NCBI GenBank assembly: GCA_023439185.1
Contig: JAEXOR010000049.1
Location: 1-64,000, forward strand
Origin: Bacillota bacterium
GTDB taxonomy: Bacteria; Bacillota; Desulfotomaculia; Desulfotomaculales; Desulfallaceae
Length of the DNA stretch: 64,000 nucleotides
Direction of reading: 5' to 3'
This document shows, one piece after another, positions 34,793-43,400 of this stretch. Position 1 is the first letter of the stretch. Each line of letters opens with the position of its first letter. The notes beneath the pieces are model-generated. The model was not told the origin of the DNA. It worked only from the letters and a program-made list of their open reading frames with translations, and searched no databases. A program made the translations under genes and the position numbers.

Positions 34793-34840
34793 ATGCAAAT
34801 TAGGAAATTTTGCAATCAGGCAGGGCAGGTGGATAAAACA

Positions 34841-35881
34841 GTGACCCGAAAAAAAGTTGAACAAGTTGCCTCACCAACGGCCATTGTAGGTATTGTGGAT
34901 ATTGCGGTCTATCTGCCGGAGCAGGTCGAATCATCAAAACAGATAGCTGAAAAAACGGGTATTCCCCGTCAAGTACTGGAGGAACGTTTTGGTATCCGGG
35001 AAAAACGCGTCGCCGGCAGCGAAGAGCACGCCAGTGATTTGGCCGGCAATGCTGCTAAAAAAATATTACAGAAAATTGATCCCGGGGAAATAGATGCGGC
35101 CATTTATTGCGGCAGTCCTTACAAAGACTATCCGGTTTGGGCGTGCGCGCCGAAAATCCAGCATGAACTGGGCCTGAATAAGGCCTATGTTTTTGAAATC
35201 ATGAACATGAGCGCCGGTTTTAACACCGCTCTCAAGATCGCCAAGGACATGCTGCTGGCTGATCCTCACTTGCGCAACATTTTACTGGTAGCCGGCAGCA
35301 AGGAATCCAACCTGGTTGATCCTGTTAACCCGAGAACCAGGTTTATGCTTGACTTTGGGGACGGCGGCGCAGCCATGCTAATCCGTAAAGGTCATGAGGA
35401 GAATGTGATTTTAGAGAGTTTTTTACATACCGACGGCAGTTTATACCAACATGTTAAGGTTCCGGGTTGGGGTTTTGTATTGCCCTGTACCGAAACCCTC
35501 AACAGAGAAAAACATTTTTTAGATGTTTTTAATTTTAACACTATGAAAAATAAACTAAATGATGTTTCAGCGAATAATTTTGTCCGGGTAATTAAAGAAG
35601 CCCTGGCCAGAAGCGGATATCCGGGGGTAAGTCCTGATTTTCTTGCTCTCCTCCACTTGAAACCTTCGATAAATAAATATATTCTTAGCAAATTGGGTTT
35701 AAAGGAAGAACAGTCAGTTTATTTGGATCAATTTGGTCACATATCCTGTGTGGATATAGTTACCGCACTTCATGAAGGATTAAAATTGCAGAGAGTCCGG
35801 GAAGGCGACCTGGTAGTTATGGCCAGCGCCGGTACCGGGTATACCTGGGGAGCAAATGTTATAAAGTGGGGAAAACTTTGA
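34841..35881 (+). CDS. 3-oxoacyl-ACP synthase III-like protein lacking the catalytic cysteine
   Basis: 346 residues from the GTG at 34841, chosen for GGCAGGTGG about 8 nt upstream; an ATG at 34793 adds 16 residues but has no ribosome site. Thiolase-fold KAS III: 'AIVGIVDIAVYLPEQ', 'FGIREKRVAGSEEHASDLA', 'FGDGGAAMLI' and 'VVMASAGTGYTWGANVIKWG' at the C-terminus. Where FabH has its Cys (AACxGF-type motif) this protein reads MNMSAGF, so Ser replaces Cys. The His survives in 'LLHLKPSIN', but the usual Asn (GNTS) is His (GHIS). A decarboxylating condensation is therefore unlikely; acyl transfer is possible, as in DpsC, a KAS III homologue that uses serine. It is next to TetR, acyl-CoA ligase and dehydrogenase genes. 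Confidence 0.8.
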   Translation: MTRKKVEQVASPTAIVGIVDIAVYLPEQVESSKQIAEKTGIPRQVLEERFGIREKRVAGSEEHASDLAGNAAKKILQKIDPGEIDAAIYCGSPYKDYPVWACAPKIQHELGLNKAYVFEIMNMSAGFNTALKIAKDMLLADPHLRNILLVAGSKESNLVDPVNPRTRFMLDFGDGGAAMLIRKGHEENVILESFLHTDGSLYQHVKVPGWGFVLPCTETLNREKHFLDVFNFNTMKNKLNDVSANNFVRVIKEALARSGYPGVSPDFLALLHLKPSINKYILSKLGLKEEQSVYLDQFGHISCVDIVTALHEGLKLQRVREGDLVVMASAGTGYTWGANVIKWGKL

Positions 35882-35909
35882 GCATGTTTAAAATATTCCC
35901 ATTTTTCTG

Positions 35910-35938
35910 TAGACATCTATCTTGTGACTTGTTATAAT
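35910..35938 (+). promoter_or_regulatory. Promoter of the tetR-like gene with overlapping operator-like site
   Basis: TAGACA (35910-35915), 17-nt spacer, TATAAT (35933-35938). The -35 lies inside tagacatcta (35910-35919), the inverted partner of the site at 34653-34662. This layout fits autorepression by the TetR protein and shared control of the KAS III-like gene. Confidence 0.7.
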
Positions 35939-35964
35939 CTTATGTAATATTAGAGGTGAATCAG

Positions 35965-36585
35965 ATGTCAAATAAATATAATGATTTCCACCTGGACGAT
36001 ATTGCCAAGACAAAAAAGGGAGAAGTAACCCGGCAAAAACTTTTGGACGCTGCTAAGGATATCTTCGGAAGTAAAGGATTTTATAATACATCCGTAGTGG
36101 AAATTACCCAAAAGGCGGGTGTGGCTCAAGGCACCTTTTATGTATATTTCGATAATAAAAAAGCCATTTTCCGTCAATTGGTAATTATGCTGAATCACTC
36201 TATCCGCCGGAAAATCCAAATTGCCATCAGTGAGGCCAAAACCCGGGAAGAGAAGGAACGATTAGGTTTCAAGGCGTTTTTTACTTTTGTAAAAAATAAT
36301 AAAAATCTTTATAATATTATTTTTGAAGCACAATGGGTGGATGAAGAGATTTACAAGTGGTATTTTAAAACCTTTGCCAGAGGCTATATTAAAGGTCTTA
36401 AAGAAGCTATGGAAAAAGGGGAACTGCGTGAGCTGGATCCCGAGTGCCTCGCTTATTGTTTAATCGGAATTAACATTGAAATTGGCAAAAGGTGGGTGCT
36501 TTGGGAAGACGGCGAAGTACCTGAGCAAATTTTTGAAGATGTGATTGATTTTATTTTTAACGGCATGCTTGCTTCGAAAAAATAA
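35965..36585 (+). CDS. TetR/AcrR-family transcriptional regulator
   Basis: 206 residues from the ATG at 35965 with AGAGGTG 6 nt upstream. N-terminal HTH: 'TRQKLLDAAKDIFGSKGFYNTSVVEITQKAGVAQGTFYVYFDNKKAIF' pattern (about 18-65). The ligand domain includes 'FEAQWVDEEIYKWYFKTFARGYIKGLKEAM' and 'CLIGINIEIGKRWVLWED', resembling fatty-acid regulators of the FadR/YsiA type. Its position among acyl-CoA genes suggests an acyl-CoA ligand. Probably represses itself and its neighbours. Confidence 0.92.
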   Translation: MSNKYNDFHLDDIAKTKKGEVTRQKLLDAAKDIFGSKGFYNTSVVEITQKAGVAQGTFYVYFDNKKAIFRQLVIMLNHSIRRKIQIAISEAKTREEKERLGFKAFFTFVKNNKNLYNIIFEAQWVDEEIYKWYFKTFARGYIKGLKEAMEKGELRELDPECLAYCLIGINIEIGKRWVLWEDGEVPEQIFEDVIDFIFNGMLASKK

Positions 36586-36806
36586 TTTTTTTTGAATAAA
36601 AACATGACATATGAATCATATATTATTAATTTAAAATATCTGAAAATATATATAATTGCTAATTAATTAACTTTTAATAAATTAAAAAGGGGGATGTCTA
36701 TGTAACGCAAAAAGACTGGATAACCCGGACTCCAACAGGCTTCGGCATGGTTTATTCGCTTTTTCAAGTTTTCAAGTAATAAATTATTAATTTCAGGAGG
36801 TATAAT
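36586..36806. other. AT-rich promoter region of the acyl-CoA ligase operon
   Basis: 221 bp. Starts with a T-run, then atgaatcatat (36611-36621), a copy of the TGAATCA heptamer. A good ribosome site (AAGGGGG, near 36688) precedes ATG TCT ATG TAA, a frame of only three codons that may be a leftover start. No other gene. Confidence 0.5.
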
Positions 36807-38408
36807 ATGAGGTCAACCAATTATGAACCCCTCTCCCCTTTAAGCTTTTTAGAGAGAAGCGCCTTCACCTTTCCGGAAAAAAAGGCCGTTGTTTATAACG
36901 ATTTCGAGATCACTTACCGGGAATTTAAAAACAGGGTGCAGAAATTTGCCGCCGCGTTGGAGACTGAAGGTATCGGTAAAGGGGATAAGGTTGCTTTCCT
37001 TTGCCCCAATATTCCGCCGCTTTTGGAAGCCCATTACGCAGTTCCGTTGCTGGGGGGCGTGCTGGTGAGCGTCAACATCAGGCTGTCCTCCCGGGAGGTT
37101 GCTTATATCCTGCAGCATTCCGAGAGCAAGATGTTGTTTATCGACACTGAATTTGCCAGCGTAATCAAGCCCGTCCTCGGGCAACTGGGTGATATTAAAA
37201 TAGTGAATATTTGCGACGTGCAGCAAGCCAAGGCCTTTGACGGTCCGGAATACGAGGAATTTATCGATGTAGCGCCCAAAGACTTTTATTTAGGGGTGGA
37301 AGACGAGCTGCAGCCCATCACCCTTAATTATACCAGCGGGACAACCGGTCAGCCCAAAGGAGTGCTTTATACCCACAGAGGCGCTTACTTGAACGCATTG
37401 GGTGAAATTCTGGAGTTCGGTTGTAATTCTTCAAGCAAATATCTTTGGACCCTGCCCATGTTTCATTGCAACGGGTGGTGCTTTACCTGGGGTATTACGG
37501 CGGCGGGCGGAACCCATGTTTGCTTGCGGAGGGTGGTTCCCGAGGATATCTATAAACAGGTTGAGGAGCAGGAAATATCACACCTGTGTGCCGCGCCCAT
37601 TGTGCTCATCGGGATGGCCGAATACTCGATAAAGAACGATGTACAATTAAAAAAGCACTTGAATATCATGACCGCCGGCGCGCCGCCCTCTCCCACGGTG
37701 ATCAAAAACATGGAAGCCGTAGGTTGTACGGTAACCCAAACTTACGGACTGACCGAGGTTTACGGTCCCCACAGCATTTGCGAGTGGCAGCCTCAGTGGA
37801 ATGCCCTGGACGTGGATGAACGGGCCAGAATAAAAGCCAGGCAGGGCGTGCCGTATATCACGAGCACCTTTATGAACGTGGTCGACTCGTTTTCCATGGA
37901 GCCGGTGCCCCATGACGGCGAAACCGTGGGTGAAATAGTTATGCGGGGCAACAACGTGATGGCGGGCTACTACAAGCAGCCCGAGGCAACTGAACAGGCT
38001 TTCGCCGGCGGCTGGTTCCACAGCGGCGACCTGGCTGTCACCCATCCCAACGGCTACGTGGAAATAAAGGATAGGATGAAAGACATCATTATCAGCGGCG
38101 GTGAGAATATCTCCACCGTGGAAGTAGAAAATGTTATTTACCAGCATCCCGACGTACTGGAAGTGGCGGTGGTATCCAAACCAGACGAAAAATGGGGCGA
38201 GGTTCCGAAGGCTTTCGTAACCCTTAAAGAAGGCACCAGCCCTTCGCAGGAACAAATCATGGCCTTTTGCCGGGAAAGAATTGCCCGGTTTAAAGTACCG
38301 AAGGAAATTGAATTTGGAGCACTGCCCAAAACTTCTACCGGCAAGATCCAAAAATACAAACTTAGGGCCAAGGAATGGGAAGGACACGATAAAATGGTTA
38401 AAGGTTGA
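36807..38408 (+). CDS. Medium/long-chain acyl-CoA synthetase (AMP-forming)
   Basis: 533 residues. ANL-family motifs: P-loop 'LNYTSGTTGQPKGVLYTHRG' (about 172), 'PMFHCNGWCFTWG', 'QTYGLTEVYGP' (A5), 'GWFHSGDLAV' (A7), 'DRMKDIIISGGENIS' (A8) and the C-terminal lysine in 'KTSTGKIQKY' (A10). All are intact. It activates a fatty or aromatic carboxylic acid to the acyl-CoA. ATG start with AGGAGG 7 nt upstream. A TGAATCA copy (36613-36619) in the 220-bp region before it may place it in the TetR regulon. The next gene, an acyl-CoA dehydrogenase, follows after 17 nt. Confidence 0.94.
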   Translation: MRSTNYEPLSPLSFLERSAFTFPEKKAVVYNDFEITYREFKNRVQKFAAALETEGIGKGDKVAFLCPNIPPLLEAHYAVPLLGGVLVSVNIRLSSREVAYILQHSESKMLFIDTEFASVIKPVLGQLGDIKIVNICDVQQAKAFDGPEYEEFIDVAPKDFYLGVEDELQPITLNYTSGTTGQPKGVLYTHRGAYLNALGEILEFGCNSSSKYLWTLPMFHCNGWCFTWGITAAGGTHVCLRRVVPEDIYKQVEEQEISHLCAAPIVLIGMAEYSIKNDVQLKKHLNIMTAGAPPSPTVIKNMEAVGCTVTQTYGLTEVYGPHSICEWQPQWNALDVDERARIKARQGVPYITSTFMNVVDSFSMEPVPHDGETVGEIVMRGNNVMAGYYKQPEATEQAFAGGWFHSGDLAVTHPNGYVEIKDRMKDIIISGGENISTVEVENVIYQHPDVLEVAVVSKPDEKWGEVPKAFVTLKEGTSPSQEQIMAFCRERIARFKVPKEIEFGALPKTSTGKIQKYKLRAKEWEGHDKMVKG

Positions 38409-38425
38409 CAAGGAGGTAGTCGGCT

Positions 38426-39565
38426 TTGGATTTCAAACTACATGAAGAACAGGAGCTTATGCGTAAAACAGTACGTGAATTCGCAGAAAAAGAGGTAGCA
38501 CCCAAAGCTGCCCGGATGGATGAAGAAGAACAATTTGACTGGAACCTGTGGAACAAAATGGCTGAAATGGGCCTGACGGGAATACCGTTTCCCGAAGCAT
38601 ATGGCGGCTCGGGCATGGATAACCTTGCATATGCCATTGCCGTGGAAGAACTGTCGAGGGTGTGCGGCTCCACCGGGGTCACTGTTTCAGCCCATACATC
38701 ACTTTGCTGCTGGCCGGTTTATGCCTTTGGCACGGAAGAACAAAAGAAAAAATATCTTCAGCCGCTGGCCGGCGGGGAAAAGATCGGCGCCCTTGGACTT
38801 ACGGAACCTGCCGCCGGGTCCGACGCCGGTGCGGTTAAGCTGAGCGCCAAACTGGACGGTGATGAATACATTCTCAACGGCACCAAAATTTTTATCACCA
38901 ACGGTGAACGGGCCGATATCTATGTTATTATTGCCTCAACGGATAAAAGTAAAGGGCACCAGGGAATTACCGCTTTTATTGTGGAAAAAGGAACTCCCGG
39001 TTTCACCTTCGGCAAAAAGGAGCACAAGCTTGGTATAAGGGCCTCCAGCACTTACGAATTGGTATTTGAGGACTGCCGGGTCCCTAAAGAAAACATATTG
39101 GGGAAAAACGGCGCAGGGTTTAAGGTGGCCATAAAAACCCTTGACGGCGGACGGATTGGTATTGCCGCCCAGGCATTGGGAATAGCGCAGGGAGCCTTCG
39201 AGCAAGCTTTGCATTACGCTAAAATCCGGGAGCAATTTGGCCGGTCCATCAGCTCTTTTCAGGGATTGCAGTGGATGCTGGCCGACATGCATACGCAAAT
39301 TGAAGCAGCCCGGCTGTTGGTCTATAGAGCCGCGTGGCTGAAAGACAATGACCTGCCCCACAGTAAAGAAGCGGCGATGGCAAAACTTTTTGCTTCAGAA
39401 ACTGCCATGTGGGTAACCACCAGGGCGGTGCAAATTTTCGGCGGTTATGGCTACACCAGGGAATATGCGGTGGAGCGTATGATGCGGGACGCTAAAATTA
39501 CCGAAATATACGAGGGCACAAGTGAGGTCCAGCGGATAGTCATCGCTGCCAATCTTTTAAAATAA
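38426..39565 (+). CDS. Acyl-CoA dehydrogenase, butyryl-CoA dehydrogenase type
   Basis: 379 residues, the standard length. 'LGLTEPAAGSDAGA' and 'FITNGERADIYVI' bind substrate and FAD; 'AREQFGR'-equivalent 'KIREQFGRSISSFQ', 'VQIFGGYGYTREYAVERMMRDAKI' and the catalytic Glu in 'TEIYEGTSEVQRIVIA' are present. It oxidises short-chain acyl-CoA to enoyl-CoA. No etfBA genes are adjacent, so electron transfer flavoprotein must come from elsewhere. TTG start with AAGGAGGTAG upstream; 17 nt after the ligase gene, hence one operon. Confidence 0.95.
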   Translation: MDFKLHEEQELMRKTVREFAEKEVAPKAARMDEEEQFDWNLWNKMAEMGLTGIPFPEAYGGSGMDNLAYAIAVEELSRVCGSTGVTVSAHTSLCCWPVYAFGTEEQKKKYLQPLAGGEKIGALGLTEPAAGSDAGAVKLSAKLDGDEYILNGTKIFITNGERADIYVIIASTDKSKGHQGITAFIVEKGTPGFTFGKKEHKLGIRASSTYELVFEDCRVPKENILGKNGAGFKVAIKTLDGGRIGIAAQALGIAQGAFEQALHYAKIREQFGRSISSFQGLQWMLADMHTQIEAARLLVYRAAWLKDNDLPHSKEAAMAKLFASETAMWVTTRAVQIFGGYGYTREYAVERMMRDAKITEIYEGTSEVQRIVIAANLLK

Positions 39566-39599
39566 TCCTATTCTCTGGTTTGCCAAAGGGGGAGTTTGA

Positions 39600-40367
39600 T
39601 TGAGTTATGAGCGGATTTTTTCCAGAGAGGGAATCAGCCGGCCCGAGGACCTGGGCCGCGAAGACCTGGCCCGGCTGGTGATGGATATGTTCCACCGCAT
39701 CATAATCCACCACGCCTTGTGGTTTTCGGAGGCCGAGCGCCAGTTCGGCCTGCCCCGGGCGCTGGATATCATGGATTCCGCCTTGAGAAAAACCGTTGAC
39801 GTACAGATGACCAGGCTTTCCAAAACATTGGACTTTGACATGTCAAACGGTATTCCGGGGCTGCTGCTTGACATGGGCGAGGAGGACCTGCAAAAACTGA
39901 TCAAGGCCCTGGCGATAAACTGGCTGGCCGGTGACGGAATATGGTTTCAGGCCATTGAATTCAGCAGCGGCATGCATGACGCCCGGAGGTGCAACGACTC
40001 CTGCTGGGTACGCTTCTCCCCGTTTGAAGCGTGGTCGGTGAAGAGACTTTTGGGATTGCCGGAACAAGCCGGTATCGATGGTCTAAAAAAGGCCCTCCGC
40101 TTCAGAATGTATGCCAATGTAAACGTCCAGTCCATAGGGGAAGAAGAGTCCGGCGGCATCGTGTTTAAAATGACAGACTGCCGGGTGCAGTCGGCCAGAA
40201 AGAGAAAAGGACTGCCGGACTACCCCTGCAAGTCCGCAGGACTGGTGGAGTACCGGACCTTTGCCTCGGCCATTGACCAAAGAATCCATACCGAGTGCCT
40301 GGGCTGTCCGCCTGACGATCACCCCGAGGACTGGTGGTGCGCCTGGAGATTTACCATTGCTCAATAA
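39600..40367 (+). CDS. DUF6125-like cysteine-rich protein, last gene of the acyl-CoA operon
   Basis: 255 residues, TTG start with AAAGGGGGA upstream. Helical N-terminus ('EDLARLVMDMFHRIIIHHALWFSEAERQFG'), middle 'WFQAIEF', and a C-terminal region with conserved cysteines: 'FKMTDCRVQSARKRKGLPDYPCKSAGLVEY' and 'HTECLGCPPDDHPEDWWCAWRF'. The spacing resembles the DUF6125/ATC-hydrolase-like group of anaerobes and may bind a metal. It follows the dehydrogenase by 34 nt and precedes a strong terminator. Function unknown. Confidence 0.75.
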   Translation: MSYERIFSREGISRPEDLGREDLARLVMDMFHRIIIHHALWFSEAERQFGLPRALDIMDSALRKTVDVQMTRLSKTLDFDMSNGIPGLLLDMGEEDLQKLIKALAINWLAGDGIWFQAIEFSSGMHDARRCNDSCWVRFSPFEAWSVKRLLGLPEQAGIDGLKKALRFRMYANVNVQSIGEEESGGIVFKMTDCRVQSARKRKGLPDYPCKSAGLVEYRTFASAIDQRIHTECLGCPPDDHPEDWWCAWRFTIAQ

Positions 40368-40384
40368 GCCTTTCCTCGCTTTAA

Positions 40385-40422
40385 GTAAAGGCCGCATACC
40401 ATGACGGTGTGCGGCCTTTACC
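40385..40422. terminator. Terminator between convergent genes
   Basis: A 12-bp GC-rich stem (gtaaaggccgca / tgcggcctttac) with a 14-nt loop after the DUF6125-like gene. It can serve both the plus-strand operon and the large minus-strand surface protein gene. Confidence 0.8.
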
Positions 40423-40484
40423 TTGTGCGTTCATATGCGCGGTTTTGCTTTTGCCCCGACCTTTATATTATTGGCCGCTGTAAT

Positions 40485-43400
40485 TTACCGCGTAACGGTG
40501 ATCACTTTGGTGGTGGTATCGTAGTGCACCTGCGCGCCCAGGGCTTCGCCGACAAAACGCAACGGCACAAGGGTGCGGCCAGGCGGCAGCGTCGCCGGCG
40601 GGCAGTCGATGGTCCGGACCTCGCCGTCCACCATAGCCTGGCTGGAGCCCAGGGTGAGGACGATTACTTTGCCGGCGTCTGTTACGGTGATCCGCCGGGC
40701 GGCGGCGTCCCAGGTCACCTTTGCCCCCAGGGCTTCGCTGACGAAGCGGACGGGCACCAGGGTGCGGCCCTCCGCCACCAGGGGCGGCGCGTCCAGGACG
40801 TAGGGGCTGCCGTTGACGGAGGCGGCGGCGCTGCCCACGGCAAGCTCGACCACCAGCCGCTGCACTGCCTGTTCCAGCCGCATTACGGTATACAGGCTGA
40901 AGGTATCCGTGTAAAGGGTAAAGGTCCTGGTGTCCGGGTCGTATTCACCGCCCAGAATTACCGGCACGATGTTGCCCTGGTCATCCTTCTCCAGCCGCAC
41001 GCCGGTCAGTTGACTGATCTGTTCCGGGGTCAGGTCCCCCAGGTGGGACAGGTCGATGGTGACGGCCACGGGAGCGCCGAAGCCTTCGATTCTCTGGCCG
41101 GCGCCCTCGCCGGTCCTTACCAGGGCGGTCAGGTCGAAGATCCTCCCGCCGATTTCAAACAGGCCGGTGCTTTGCCCGGCGGGCGCCTGGGCCAGGATGT
41201 CTTCCCTTTCCGCCCCGGTTATTTCCCTGGCCCCTATTTCCACAAGGGCCCCGCCGGTTACCTGCGGGACGGCCAGGGCACCGGGGGCGAAGTCCAGCCG
41301 CACACCGGTGTTTTCCACCGCGAAGGTCGTTTCGTGTTCCGCCAGCCTGGCAATGACGGCGGCGGATATTTGCGCCGTATTGCTGCTACTGCCGCCGGCC
41401 AGGGAAAGCACGGCTTGGTTTTCCTCTTTCAGTACTTGGTCCAAAGTCCTGTCCGCGGCGGTTTCAGCCACGTCGCTGATAATAGAGGTTCCGGAGGCCG
41501 GAGCGGAGCTTCCGCCGCTGCCACCGCCTCCACCGGAGGAGGCGCTAACTGTCAGATTGCTGGTGGGGGCCGTTTTTCCGTTGCAGGTTACCACCACCGG
41601 CTTATTATGATGGGTGGTCACCGACAGCGCGGTCCCATGGGCCGGATTGGCGGTGATGCCCATGTAGCTGAAATCTTCGTAGTCCACATCCAGGGTAGTG
41701 CTGTCATTATAGGTCAGGGTTACCACCAGGCCGTCCAGGTCCAGGGTCTGCCCCGCAGTGTAAGTCAAATCAGCCGGCTGGGTCTTAACGGCTATGCCGG
41801 TAACTGTCGGCTGCGGAGGCTGACCTCCCGTAACCGTTACGGTGGCCGTACCGGATTTTGTATTGTCAACCGTTGATGTGGCAGTAACGGTTAAGGTGGT
41901 TTTTGTTTCCCCTGCCGCCACAGTCAGCAGACCGGTTGCACTGATGCTTGAGACGGTACTGTTAACGCTCCACATCACGCCCTGGCCCGGGTTATTCGTT
42001 CCGTTCACCGTGGCGCTGAACTGCCGTGTTGCGCCTTTCTGTACATTTGCGGTGGCGGGCGAAACTGATACAGAGTTCACCACAGGCGTAACGGAGAGCG
42101 TAGTAAAGCTCACATCGGGGCCATAGGCAACGCCCGCGCTGTTTTGGGCGTAGGCACGCACATGGTAGGTCGTGCCGGCGATAAGCCCGGTGAGGCTGGA
42201 CGTGAAGCCGGAGATGCCGCCCGTGCCCAATCTTTTGTTGTTGCTTATAATGGTAGGATTGACGCTCGCTCCCCAGGCAAAACCGTATTCCGTAATCTCA
42301 GCACCGCCATCCGAGGTTACGCTGCCGTTCAGTATCGCCGCAGAATTGGTCAGACCTGTCACCCCGCCTGTAACCACAGTTGGCAAAACGACTGTGGGCA
42401 CCTTCTTGACCGAAACGATGCTTCCGCTGTTTTGATATACCCAGTAACTCGCAGCAGAGGCTGCGTGATCATAATCGCTGACAGATTTGACATCGCCCCC
42501 GACCTTGATATAGGGTCCTGCCGCCGTCAATACACCTTCAATGGTGATTTGGCCGCTGCCTGTGGCTACAGCGCCCGTGCCGTCCGACGCCGCCTTTCCA
42601 CCGATCATTACGGTGCTGCCATTAGCGTAGACGCCGGTGCTATTGGCGCCACTGGCTGTCACATTGCCGGTGATCAAGACATTATAGACCCCCCCGGCGG
42701 CAACTGCTTCAATATCACCGGTCGCGCCAACTCCTGTAACAGTCACGTTGCCGGTTACGGTCACTTCCGGGACGGGCGAACCCGTACCGTAGGTGGTCAC
42801 GCCTGTCTTGTTCGCCGTAATGTCGCCGGTGATCTCCGCCGCGCCGCCGTTGCTGGCGCTGACGCCTTTGCTGGCGGGAGCCGCCGCCAATACGCCGCCC
42901 TTTACGGTGGCCTTGCTGTTCGCACCGGTGGAATATACGCCAAGGCTATTTTCACCAAGGCATTGCACGACGCCCTCGACGGTGATCACGCCGCCCAGAA
43001 CAGCCCTTACCCCATCGCTCCCGGCGCCGCGGCATATTACGTCACCCTCAACGATGACCTGGCCGCCGTTTGACGCCTGCACATTATAAGCGCTGCCCCG
43101 CGTTGCCTCGGCATTGGTGACGGTGGCGGATGAATTTGTTCCCTCAGCGCTCACGCTGCAGAAATTACCTATGACATTGAACCTACCGGAACCGGCGAAA
43201 TCTGCTTTGCCGCCGTTTAGCACTGTCAGCGCGGTGGAACCGTTTTCGCCGCTCGTGTCAATGGTAAGCGTATATATGCCAAGCAGGAAGGTAACATCCT
43301 TTCCATCGACGACAATAGGTGTGTGCGCCGTAGCGTTGCCCCTAAGACTAATATTCCGTGGTGTTCCTGCTGGAACGGCATCCAGCGCCGCGTCAAGCGA

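Noticed and set aside
34793..34840. ATG at 34793 as the start of the KAS III-like gene
   Set aside because: No ribosome site precedes it, while the GTG at 34841 has a GGTGG-type site; the choice remains open.
40401..41876. 491-codon open frame on the plus strand
   Set aside because: It lies antisense to the C-terminus of the giant surface protein, has no ribosome site, and its translation is low-complexity Gly/Arg/His-rich, as expected for a shadow of a GC-rich gene.
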